Positions 24,086 through 32,798 of a stretch of DNA of 64,000 nt are shown here, piece by piece; within the stretch, counting starts at the first letter, position 1; each line of letters opens with the position of its first letter. The translations under genes and the position numbers were made by a program. This DNA is from Streptomyces sp. NBC_00239. GTDB taxonomy: Bacteria; Actinomycetota; Actinomycetes; Streptomycetales; Streptomycetaceae. Under the pieces are notes generated by a model that was not told the origin of the DNA, did not search any database, and saw nothing but the letters and a program-made list of their open reading frames with translations. The stretch is from the NCBI RefSeq assembly GCF_036194065.1, contig NZ_CP108095.1:4526001-4590000 (forward strand), written 5' to 3'.

Positions 24086-25096
24086 ATGGGGAGCCATCCG
24101 CACATCCCGGATCCGCACCAGCCCGCCGACGCGCCGGAGGTGCGAAATCCGGCCTCGCCCGGGGGTGCCCCCGGACGGAGTCCGGGGGAGGTCGAGGCGC
24201 GGGGTCCGGGGCGGAGCCCCGAAACGGCCGCGCTGCCCGAACCCCGCACCCCCGCCGGCCGCGAGGGCCTCGACGCCCTGCTGCGCGCCCCCGCGCACGC
24301 CGTGGTCGCGCTCGACTTCGACGGCACCCTCGCCGACATCGTCCCCGACCCCGAGCAGGCCCGCGCCCACCCCCGCGCCGTGCCCGCCCTCGCCGCCCTC
24401 GCCCCGCAGGTCCTCTCGGTGGCCGTGATCACCGGCCGGCCCGCCGGCGTCGCCGTCCGCTACGGCGGCTTCGCGGGCGTCCCCGGCCTGGAACACCTCA
24501 CCGTCCTCGGCCACTACGGGGCCGAACGCTGGGACGCGGTCTCCGGACTCGTCCACGCCCCCGCCGAACACCCCGGTGTCGCCGCCGCCCGCGCCGAACT
24601 GCCCGGCTGCCTGGACGCGGTCGGCGCCTGGCACGGCACCTGGATCGAGGAGAAGGGCCGGGCCGTCGCCGTCCACACCCGGCGCGCCGCCGACCCCGCC
24701 GCCGCCTTCGAGGCGCTGCGCGCCCCGCTCGCCGACCTCGCGCACCGCCACGGCCTGATCCTCGAACCCGGCCGCGCCGTCCTGGAACTGCGCCCGCCGG
24801 GCATGGACAAGGGCGTCGCCCTCGCCGAGTACCTCGCCGAGACCGGCGCCGGCGCCGTCCTCTACGCCGGCGACGACCTCGGCGACCTCGCCGCCTTCGC
24901 CGCCGTCGAGAAGCTGCGCGCCGACGGCCTGCCCGGCCTGCTGGTGTGCAGCGGCTCCTCCGAGGTGCCCGAGCTCGCCGCCCGCGCGGACCTGATCCTC
25001 GACGGCCCGGCCTCGGTCGTGGCCTTCCTCGCCGACCTGGCCGCCGCCGTCACTCCGGGCGGCGGCCCCGCGGCAGGTCCTTCAGCTGGCGGGTGA
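24086..25096 (+). CDS. otsB: Trehalose-6-phosphate phosphatase with repeat-coded N-terminal extension
   Basis: A 336-residue HAD phosphatase releasing trehalose from trehalose-6-P. The catalytic motif LDFDGTLADI begins at D77; later motifs are GHYGAERW and GDDLGDLAAF. Residues about 22-49 are coded by a fragment of the dispersed repeat (24151-24230) and read as Pro/Gly/Arg-rich filler, so the ancestral start or linker has been altered. The 3' end overlaps convergent otsA by 47 bp. The two genes together make trehalose, a protectant in spores and under osmotic stress. Confidence 0.9.
   Translation: MGSHPHIPDPHQPADAPEVRNPASPGGAPGRSPGEVEARGPGRSPETAALPEPRTPAGREGLDALLRAPAHAVVALDFDGTLADIVPDPEQARAHPRAVPALAALAPQVLSVAVITGRPAGVAVRYGGFAGVPGLEHLTVLGHYGAERWDAVSGLVHAPAEHPGVAAARAELPGCLDAVGAWHGTWIEEKGRAVAVHTRRAADPAAAFEALRAPLADLAHRHGLILEPGRAVLELRPPGMDKGVALAEYLAETGAGAVLYAGDDLGDLAAFAAVEKLRADGLPGLLVCSGSSEVPELAARADLILDGPASVVAFLADLAAAVTPGGGPAAGPSAGG
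24151..24230. repeat. Cloverleaf repeat fragment inside otsB
   Basis: CCTCGCC arm start, an extra hairpin (CCCCGGACGGAGTCCGGGG), the GAGGCGCGGGG arm piece, then hairpin A in a varied form (CCGGGGCGGAGCCCCGA, a T-A to C-G exchange against the usual TTGGGGC...GCCCCAA). It lies wholly in the coding sequence in frame. The extra hairpin also occurs in the copy at 10821-10962. Confidence 0.75.
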
Positions 25097-26438
25097 ACCA
25101 GCGGGCCGGCGGCAGCGCGGTCGCCGCGGCCGCCAGCCGCTTGGTGCGCTCCGCCCGCTCCGGCTCCGGCAGCGACAGCGCCTCGTGCAGCGCCTCGGCG
25201 GTCTGCGAGACGTCGTACGGATTCACCGCGCACACGTCCTGCGCCAGCTCCGCGTACGCCCCCGCCTCCCGGGACAGCACCAGCGCGCACCCGGCCTCCG
25301 AGACCACCGGGATCTCCTTGGCCACCAGGTTCATGCCGTCGCGCACCGGATTCACCAGCGCCACGTCGGCCAGCCGGTACGCGGCCAGCGAGCGGGCGAA
25401 GTCGTCCTGCACCGACACCAGCACCGGCTGCCAGTCCGCCGTGCCGAACTCCTCGTTGATCTCCCCGGCCAGCCGGGCCACGTCCGCCGTGTAGGCGCGG
25501 TACGAGGCCAGGTCCTGCCGGGACGGGTACGCCGACGCCAGGTGGACCACCCGGCCGCGCCACTCGGGGCGGGTCGCCAGCAGCTCCCGGTACGCGAGCA
25601 GCCCGCGGACGATGTTCTTCGACAGCTCGGTGCGGTCCACCCGCACGATCGTGCGCAGCCCGCCGACCTCCGCCCGCAGCCCGGCCAGCTTGTCCTCGAC
25701 CTCCGGCCGGTACGCGAGGCGCCGCAGCTCCTCCCCGTCCACGCCCAGCGGGTACACCGCGACCTCGGTGCCGCCGAGCCCGCCGGGGCCGGCTTCGGCG
25801 CACCCCCGGAAGGCGTCCGCCCAGACCTGCGTGTGGAAGCCCAGCCGGTCCGCGCCGAGCATCCCCCACAGCAGTCGCTCGCGTACGTCCTGCGGCAGCA
25901 TCGCGAAGTACGCGGGGTCGGCCCACGGGGTGTGCGTGAAGTGGCCGATCACCAGGTCCGGGCGCAGCTCGCGCAGCAGGCCCGGCACCAGGGCCAGCTG
26001 GTAGTCCTGCACCAGCACCGCCGCGCCGGGCGCCGCCTCCGCGGCCAGAGCCTCGGCGAACGCCCGGTTGTACGTCTCGTACGCCTGCCACTGCCGTCGG
26101 AAACCCGCGTCGAAGACCGGCTCGCGCGGAATGTCGTACAGGTGGTGGTGGAGGAACCACAGCACCGAGTTGGCGATGCCGTTGTAGGCGTCCGCGTAGA
26201 CGTCGGCGGGGATGTCCAGCATCCGGACGCCCGGCTCGGCGACGCCCTGCCGGACCGCCTCCCGGTCGGCGTCGCCCAGAGCCGCGCACACCCACAGGGC
26301 GTCCGGTTGCTGTGCGAGCGCCGCCGAGAGTCCGGAGACCAGACCGCCCCCGCCGCGCCGGGCCGCGAGGCTCCCGTCGGCGTCGAGGGCGTACGAGAGC
26401 GGGCCACGGTTCGCTGCGACGAGCACGTGAGAAGGCAT
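25050..26438 (-). CDS. otsA: Trehalose-6-phosphate synthase (GT20)
   Basis: A 462-residue glycosyltransferase joining UDP- or GDP-glucose to glucose-6-P. Family motifs are seen: VAANRGPLSY (N-terminal loop), VLVQDYQLALVPGLL, IGHFTHTPWADP, RVDRTELSKNI and VRDGMNLVAKE near the C-terminus (the donor-binding site). It opens MPSHVLVAANRG and is convergent and overlapping with otsB, an arrangement that would make antisense ends on both messages. The next gene, gpgS, lies upstream on the same strand. Confidence 0.93.
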   Translation of the reverse strand: MPSHVLVAANRGPLSYALDADGSLAARRGGGGLVSGLSAALAQQPDALWVCAALGDADREAVRQGVAEPGVRMLDIPADVYADAYNGIANSVLWFLHHHLYDIPREPVFDAGFRRQWQAYETYNRAFAEALAAEAAPGAAVLVQDYQLALVPGLLRELRPDLVIGHFTHTPWADPAYFAMLPQDVRERLLWGMLGADRLGFHTQVWADAFRGCAEAGPGGLGGTEVAVYPLGVDGEELRRLAYRPEVEDKLAGLRAEVGGLRTIVRVDRTELSKNIVRGLLAYRELLATRPEWRGRVVHLASAYPSRQDLASYRAYTADVARLAGEINEEFGTADWQPVLVSVQDDFARSLAAYRLADVALVNPVRDGMNLVAKEIPVVSEAGCALVLSREAGAYAELAQDVCAVNPYDVSQTAEALHEALSLPEPERAERTKRLAAAATALPPARWFTRQLKDLPRGRRPE

Positions 26439-26509
26439 GCGGCCAACCTAGCCCGGGTCGCTCCCGCTCAAACGTTTCCGGCGCGCGGGGGCACGGCCGG
26501 GCGTACGGG

Positions 26510-27520
26510 TCAGGCCACGCGCCGCTGCGGGTACTCCTTGATCTCCACCATCGGCGGCCGCTCCTCGGTGTCCACCGGGTACGTGCGCGGCACGAAGCCG
26601 TCCGGGCCCCGCTCGAACTGGACGAGCTCGGGACGCACCAGGTGCCCGCGCGACAGCCGCACCTGCGCGGTCCGGTAGATCGCGGCGGCCATCCGGCCCA
26701 GCGCCCGGCCGTCCTGGTGGCGGTGCAACCGCACCCCCACGTCGACCTGCGCGAGCGCGTCCAGCCCCACCGTGTGCAGGGCGTCCACCAGCAGCCCCAG
26801 CTCCACCCCGTAGCCGACGGGGAACGGCAGCCGCTCCAGCAGCGAGCGGCGGACCGCGTACTCGCCGCCGAGCGGCTGCACGAAACCGGCCAGCTGCGGC
26901 CAGTGCAGGTTGAGCAGCGGCCTGGCCACCAGCTCGGTGACCCGCCCGCCCTGCTCGGCGCCGCCCGGGCCGGGGCCCCCGCCCGGGGCGCCGCCCAGCG
27001 GACGGTCGTACATCGCCTTGACGAAGTGGACGTCCGGGTCGGTCAGCAGCGGGCCGACTATCCCGGAGACGAAGTCGGCCGAGAAGTCGCGCAGGTCGGC
27101 GTCGACGAAGCACACGATGTCGCCCGTGGTGACGAGGAGCGAGCGCCACAGCACCTCGCCCTTGCCCGGCAGGGCCGGGATCCGGGGCAGGATCTCGTCC
27201 CGGTGCACCACCCGGGCGCCCGCCTTCGCGGCCACCTCCGCGGTCCGGTCCGAGGACCCCGAGTCGACGACCACCAGCTCGTCGACGAGCGGCACCGCCT
27301 CGACCAGTTCGCGGCGGATGACCTCGACGATCTCGCCGACCGTCGCCTCCTCGTCGAGCGCCGGCAGCACGACGCTGACGGTCGTCCCGGCCGCCCGTTT
27401 GGCGGCGATCAGCCGGTCGAGCGGACGGTCGGCCGCCGACCAGGAACGTCCGGCGAGCCAGCGCTCCACCTCTTCCAGCACGGTCGGTACTCCCCTGTTT
27501 CTGACCGAAATATGATCCAT
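26510..27520 (-). CDS. gpgS: Glucosyl-3-phosphoglycerate synthase
   Basis: A 336-residue GT-A retaining glycosyltransferase of family GT81: SVVLPALDEEATVGEIVEVI, VVDSGSSDRTAEVA, and the metal-binding VDADLRDFSADFV. The C-terminal half has PLGGEYAVRRSLLERLPFPVGYGVELGLL, diagnostic of GpgS. It makes glucosyl-3-phosphoglycerate, precursor of glucosylglycerate and of methylglucose polysaccharides. A Gly/Pro insert (GGAPGGGPGPGG) follows DRPLG. The start at 27520 (MDHISVRNRG) is chosen over an upstream Met for length. It lies 71 bp upstream of otsA; both are compatible-solute genes. Confidence 0.9.
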   Translation of the reverse strand: MDHISVRNRGVPTVLEEVERWLAGRSWSAADRPLDRLIAAKRAAGTTVSVVLPALDEEATVGEIVEVIRRELVEAVPLVDELVVVDSGSSDRTAEVAAKAGARVVHRDEILPRIPALPGKGEVLWRSLLVTTGDIVCFVDADLRDFSADFVSGIVGPLLTDPDVHFVKAMYDRPLGGAPGGGPGPGGAEQGGRVTELVARPLLNLHWPQLAGFVQPLGGEYAVRRSLLERLPFPVGYGVELGLLVDALHTVGLDALAQVDVGVRLHRHQDGRALGRMAAAIYRTAQVRLSRGHLVRPELVQFERGPDGFVPRTYPVDTEERPPMVEIKEYPQRRVA

Positions 27521-27648
27521 CTCGCGGTTCGGACAGCCGTCTCGGCGGCCCGCACCTTCGGTTACAGTCTTGAACAACGCGGACGACCATCGCATGTCGG
27601 GGTCGGCCCGCGGACAAACGCCCGGTTGCGTGTGAGCGCGCCACCGGT

Positions 27649-27784
27649 GCCATACCGCTCATCCAGAGGGGCAGAGGGACACGGCCCGTTGAAGCCCCGG
27701 CAACCCTCCAGTCGGTAACTCGCGATCACGCAACAGCAGCGAGGCCTCCACCGACTCGGGAAGGTGCCAATTCCGTCTCATGGC
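27649..27784 (+). promoter_or_regulatory. SAM-I (S-box) riboswitch
   Basis: Conserved blocks in order: CTCATCCAGAGGGGCAGAGG, then GACACGGCCCGTTGAAGCC, CCGGCAACC, a variable stem (GTCGG...CCGAC), and AAGGTGCCAATTCCG. The closing P1 stem can extend through GCCAT (27649-27653) and ATGGC (27780-27784). It precedes the threonine-synthase-like gene. Binding of S-adenosylmethionine should turn expression off. In this GC-rich setting no terminator stem with U-tract is seen, so control of translation start is more likely. Confidence 0.92.
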
Positions 27785-27827
27785 GATGTTCGTCATGGGG
27801 AAGATGAGGAGAAAGGGCCTCGCCATC

Positions 27828-29114
27828 ATGGCTGTACAGACTGTCACCTCTGCCCAGGTCGATTCCGTCGACCTCGGTCCCGCCACCGCCCTCTCGTGCC
27901 GTGAGTGCGGTACGCGGTTCGACCTCGGTCCCATCTTCGCCTGTGCCGAGTGTTTCGGCCCCCTCGAAGTGGCGTACGACCTGCCGCTCGGCGACCCGGA
28001 GGCGCTCCGGCAGCGCATCGAGGCCGGCCCCCAGAACATCTGGCGCTACGCCCCGCTGCTGCCCGTCCCCGCCGACGTGGCCGACAAGCCGAACCTGAAC
28101 CCGGGCTTCACCAAGCTCGTCGACGCCGAGAACCTCGCCAAGGCGCTGGGCGTCACCGGCAAGCTCTACGTCAAGGACGACTCCGGCAACCCGACGCACT
28201 CCTTCAAGGACCGTGTCGTCGCCATCGCCGTCGAGGCCGCCCGCGCCTTCGGCTACACCACGCTCTCCTGCTCCTCCACCGGCAACCTGGCCGGCGCCGT
28301 CGGCGCCGCCGCCGCCCGCGCCGGTTTCCGCTCCTGCGTGTTCATCCCGCACGACCTGGAGCAGGGCAAGGTCGTCATGGCCGCCGTGTACGGCGGCGAC
28401 CTGGTCGGCATCGACGGCAACTACGACGACGTCAACCGCTTCTGCTCCGAGCTCATCGGCGACCCGCTGGGCGAGGGCTGGGGCTTCGTCAACGTCAACC
28501 TGCGCCCGTACTACGGCGAGGGCTCCAAGACCCTGGCGTACGAGATCTGCGAGCAGCTCGGCTGGCGGATCCCGGACCAGATCGTCATCCCGATCGCCTC
28601 CGGCTCGCAGCTCACGAAGATCGACAAGGGTCTCCAGGAGCTCATCAAGCTGGGCCTGGTCGAGGACAAGCCGTACAAGATCTTCGGCGCGCAGGCCGAG
28701 GGCTGCTCGCCGGTCTCCACCGCCTTCAAGGCCGGCCACGACGTGGTGCGCCCGCAGAAGCCGAACACCATCGCCAAGTCCCTGGCGATCGGCAACCCGG
28801 CCGACGGCCCGTACGTCCTGGACATCGCGCGCCGCACCGGCGGCTTCGTCGAGGACGTCGACGACGACCAGGTCGTCGACGCCATCAAGCTGCTCGCGCA
28901 GACCGAGGGCATCTTCGCCGAGACCGCGGGCGGCGTGACCGTCGGCGTGACGAAGAAGCTCATCGAGAACGGCGTCCTGGACCCGTCCCTGACCACGGTC
29001 GTGCTCAACACCGGTGACGGTCTCAAGACCCTGGACGCGGTCGCGTCCGACACCGGCCTGTCGGCCACGATCCGCCCGAGCCTGGACGCCTTCCGCGCCG
29101 CCGGCCTGGCCTGA
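27828..29114 (+). CDS. Threonine-synthase-like PLP enzyme under SAM control (possible homocysteine synthase)
   Basis: A 428-residue PLP enzyme of the threonine-synthase fold. Residues 20-40 form a zinc-ribbon-like CREC...CAEC pair. The PLP lysine lies in NPTHSFKDR and the phosphate loop is SCSSTGNLAGAVGA; QLTKIDKGLQEL and AETAGGVTVGVTKK are further on. It would act on O-phosphohomoserine. A SAM riboswitch upstream and a ThiS/MoaD-like gene 35 bp downstream are not expected for threonine but fit sulphur transfer to make homocysteine. AAAGGG ten bases before the ATG at 27828 decides the start; in-frame ATGs at 27780 and 27804 lie within or next to the riboswitch. Confidence 0.85.
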   Translation: MAVQTVTSAQVDSVDLGPATALSCRECGTRFDLGPIFACAECFGPLEVAYDLPLGDPEALRQRIEAGPQNIWRYAPLLPVPADVADKPNLNPGFTKLVDAENLAKALGVTGKLYVKDDSGNPTHSFKDRVVAIAVEAARAFGYTTLSCSSTGNLAGAVGAAAARAGFRSCVFIPHDLEQGKVVMAAVYGGDLVGIDGNYDDVNRFCSELIGDPLGEGWGFVNVNLRPYYGEGSKTLAYEICEQLGWRIPDQIVIPIASGSQLTKIDKGLQELIKLGLVEDKPYKIFGAQAEGCSPVSTAFKAGHDVVRPQKPNTIAKSLAIGNPADGPYVLDIARRTGGFVEDVDDDQVVDAIKLLAQTEGIFAETAGGVTVGVTKKLIENGVLDPSLTTVVLNTGDGLKTLDAVASDTGLSATIRPSLDAFRAAGLA

Positions 29115-29149
29115 CCATCCCCCTCCGTACCCGGAAAGGCAGTAGTGCC

Positions 29150-29428
29150 ATGAGCGTCAACGTCCGCATCCCCACCATCCTCCGCACGTACACGGGCGGG
29201 AAGGCCGAGGTCCCCGCCGAGGGTGCCACCCTCGCCGAGGTCATCGCCTCCCTGGAGCAGAACCACCCGGGCATCGGCCCGCGCGTGCTGGACGACCAGG
29301 GCAAGCTGCGCCGCTTCGTGAACGTCTACGTGAACGACGACGACGTGCGCTTCGAGGGCGGGCTCGCGACGGTGACGCCGGACGGCGCCGGAGTGTCGAT
29401 CATTCCGGCGGTCGCGGGCGGCTGCTGA
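29150..29428 (+). CDS. ThiS/MoaD-like sulphur-carrier protein ending Gly-Gly-Cys
   Basis: A 92-residue beta-grasp protein: VNVRIPTILRTYTGGKAEVP, LAEVIASLEQNHPGIGPRVL, FVNVYVNDDDVRFEGGLATV. Carrier proteins of this fold end in Gly-Gly, whose carboxylate is made a thiocarboxylate. Here the end is AVAGGC-stop, one Cys beyond the pair, so a processing protease (JAMM/Mec-type in other actinobacteria) would be needed to expose Gly-Gly. It is in one transcript with the PLP gene, with GGAAAGG upstream. Closest in role may be CysO, QbsE or HcyS. Confidence 0.88.
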   Translation: MSVNVRIPTILRTYTGGKAEVPAEGATLAEVIASLEQNHPGIGPRVLDDQGKLRRFVNVYVNDDDVRFEGGLATVTPDGAGVSIIPAVAGGC

Positions 29429-29453
29429 TTCCCCGATCCCCGCACTTCTTCTG

Positions 29454-29487
29454 AATTGCCCTCTCCGCAAAAGCGGAGGGGGCAATT
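29454..29487 (+). terminator. Intrinsic terminator after the SAM-controlled operon
   Basis: A 15-bp stem with one G-U pair (AATTGCCCTCTCCGC, AAAA loop, GCGGAGGGGGCAATT), 25 bp after the stop of the sulphur-carrier gene, followed by TCTGCTT. Confidence 0.88.
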
Positions 29488-29822
29488 CTGCTTGATTGGG
29501 CGCGGTAGGGTTGGGGTAGTCCCCGGCGTTGTTTGTGACCTACGTGCGTGAGTGTGCCCCGCGAGGGTCGACATCGGGCCAATGTGCTTGTGCCTTATGG
29601 GTGTTGAGGCAGGGTTTGTCCCGCCCGAGTTGCCCGGAAGTCTCCCTGGTTTTCGTCCAATGTCGACGTATTGACGTGTCCTGAATTCTCGTCGGAATGA
29701 CCTGTTGCAGACAGCGTCCGGGCAGATACATTCAGCCGCGGTCGACGCGTTCCGGCGCAAGTATCTGACCCGGGACCGCGAAGGGCGGTCCTGCGCAAGG
29801 GCCAGTAACAGGGGAGTTAGCC
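29488..29822 (+). promoter_or_regulatory. Promoter and long structured leader of cold-shock gene
   Basis: A 335-bp non-coding stretch of lower GC than its surroundings. A possible promoter is TTGACG (29671-29676) with GAATGA about 18 bp on, giving a leader of roughly 110 nt. A hairpin GGACCGC-loop-GCGGTCC (29773-29791) lies just before the AGGGGAG ribosome site. Long leaders that refold with temperature are known for cspA-type messages. Confidence 0.5.
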
Positions 29823-30032
29823 ATGGCTCAGGGCACCGTCAAGTGGTTCAACGCGGAGAAGGGCTACGGCTTCATCGCGGTCGACGGTGGTGCGGACGTG
29901 TTCGTCCACTACAGCGCGATCCAGATGGACGGGTACCGCACCCTTGAAGAAGGTCAGCGAGTCGAGTTCGAGATCTCGCAGGGCCAGAAGGGTCCGCAGG
30001 CGGACATGGTCAAGCTCGCACCGGCCGGCTGA
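29823..30032 (+). CDS. Cold-shock protein (CspA family)
   Basis: A 69-residue CSD protein. Both RNA-binding motifs are present: RNP1 KGYGFIAV and RNP2 VFVHYSAI, after the standard [13 protein letters not shown] start. It is an RNA chaperone or antiterminator of the cytoplasm. AGGGGAG precedes the ATG. It sits between the SAM-controlled operon and groEL2, each with its own terminator or promoter; from memory this csp-groEL2 order is kept in Streptomyces. Confidence 0.95.
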   Translation: MAQGTVKWFNAEKGYGFIAVDGGADVFVHYSAIQMDGYRTLEEGQRVEFEISQGQKGPQADMVKLAPAG

Positions 30033-30064
30033 GCCCGGGCGATCGACCACCGACGCACACGCAC

Positions 30065-30104
30065 ACGCGGGGCCCGCATCCCACCCGGGATGCGGGCCCC
30101 GCGT
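30065..30104 (+). terminator. Terminator after cold-shock gene
   Basis: An 18-bp perfect stem (ACGCGGGGCCCGCATCCC and its complement) with an ACCC loop, 33 bp past the cold-shock stop codon. It separates it from the groEL2 promoter. Confidence 0.88.
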
Positions 30105-30237
30105 GCGTGCGGGCCCGCGCGTGCGGTCTTGACCGCCTGCGCGTCCGGCCCCGGTCGCCCGGTGCCCGCGGCCCCGATCGCCCGCGCCGGCGGCCTTGAT
30201 CGTCTGTCTCGCCCATCGGGCCGGGTTGCTTGAGCCG

Positions 30238-30264
30238 CTTGCACTCGGGGGGGTCGAGTGCTAA
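30238..30264. promoter_or_regulatory. CIRCE-like element, upstream copy (degenerate)
   Basis: CTTGCACTC, 9-nt spacer, GAGTGCTAA. The right half is perfect, and the left half matches 6-7 of 9 bases of TTAGCACTC. It lies 36 bp (start to start) before the better copy. It may be a second HrcA operator overlapping the -35 region. Confidence 0.65.
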
Positions 30265-30273
30265 TCATTGGCG

Positions 30274-30300
30274 TTAGCACTCTCCAGGTGAGAGTGCTAC
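30274..30300. promoter_or_regulatory. CIRCE element (HrcA operator) of groEL2
   Basis: TTAGCACTC, 9-nt spacer, GAGTGCTAC: 17 of 18 arm positions match the CIRCE consensus. It lies 128 bp before the groEL2 start and should bind HrcA, relieving repression on heat shock. Confidence 0.93.
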
Positions 30301-30323
30301 ATAGACGAGGACCGGGTCGGTGA

Positions 30324-32054
<1,731 letters not shown>

Positions 32055-32085
32055 TCAACCCCTGAGGGCTGATCGGCTGTTCTTG

Positions 32086-32130
32086 CCGAGGGCGGTACCC
32101 CTTCCCGACCGGAGGGGGTACCGCCCTCGG
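32086..32130 (+). terminator. Terminator after groEL2
   Basis: A 16-bp perfect stem (arms 32086-32101 and 32115-32130, CCGAGGGCGGTACCCC) with a 13-nt loop, 32 bp past the stop and before a convergent gene. Confidence 0.88.
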
Positions 32131-32151
32131 GCGTTTCCGGGTGCTTGGGGC

Positions 32152-32739
32152 TCAGTGGGCGTAATCCTTGAGTTTCCCCGTGTCCAACGTGACGAGTACG
32201 GGATCGGGCAGGTCGACGGTGGCGCCGTACGGGTGGGTGGTGCGCTGGGCGTACTTGCCCTTCTCGGGGGTGCTGTAGACGACGAGGGTCTGCTCGTCGC
32301 GGTTGATCAGGAAGTGCACGGGGATCCCGGCGGCCGCGTAGCCGTCGCGCTTCTCGTGCCGGTCGCGGCGGTCGGTGTCGTGGTCGTGGGACGTGACCTC
32401 GACGGTCATGAGGACGCCGTCGGGATCGGACCATTCGCCGTGCCCCGCGAAGTGGCCTCGGGGTGCGAGCACCCCATCGGGCTTCGCCCTTCCGTTCCGG
32501 TACGTCTCGATCTTGAGGCCCCGCTCGCCGTACAGGCCCAGCTCGGGCCGGTACTGCATGCACATGGCTTGCAGCCACATGACGATCTCGTCGTGATCCC
32601 CGTCCGGCACGGGCTTGACCTCCAGCTTTCCCTGGATGAATTCGAGCGTGACCGTCTCGGGAGCCGTGCGGGCGAGCCGCTCGAAGTCCTCGACGGCCAT
32701 CTGCTGGTGCGTCTCGGTGCCGGCGGAGCTGGGGGTCAT
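32152..32739 (-). CDS. Uma2-family (DUF820) putative restriction endonuclease-fold protein
   Basis: A 195-residue PD-(D/E)XK-fold protein. Family markers are LEFIQGKLEV, AKPDGVLAPRGHF (catalytic Asp), VLMTVEVTSHDHDTDRRDRHEK (the E-x-T-S...K stretch) and YAAAGIPVHFLINRDEQ. Such genes are present in many copies in Streptomyces and cyanobacteria; their biological role is not established. GGAGG lies before the ATG at 32739. A second member is at 36705-37307. Confidence 0.87.
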   Translation of the reverse strand: MTPSSAGTETHQQMAVEDFERLARTAPETVTLEFIQGKLEVKPVPDGDHDEIVMWLQAMCMQYRPELGLYGERGLKIETYRNGRAKPDGVLAPRGHFAGHGEWSDPDGVLMTVEVTSHDHDTDRRDRHEKRDGYAAAGIPVHFLINRDEQTLVVYSTPEKGKYAQRTTHPYGATVDLPDPVLVTLDTGKLKDYAH

Positions 32740-32798
32740 GGTGTCGCCTCCTCGACACCATGGTGCCCTGGCGCCGGGCCGGTGGGCCGGTTGAACCG

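Noticed and set aside
27780..27827. Upstream in-frame starts of the threonine-synthase-like gene
   Set aside because: ATGs at 27780 and 27804 lie in or next to the P1 stem without a well-spaced ribosome site; the ATG at 27828 has AAAGGG at the proper distance. They remain possible but less likely.
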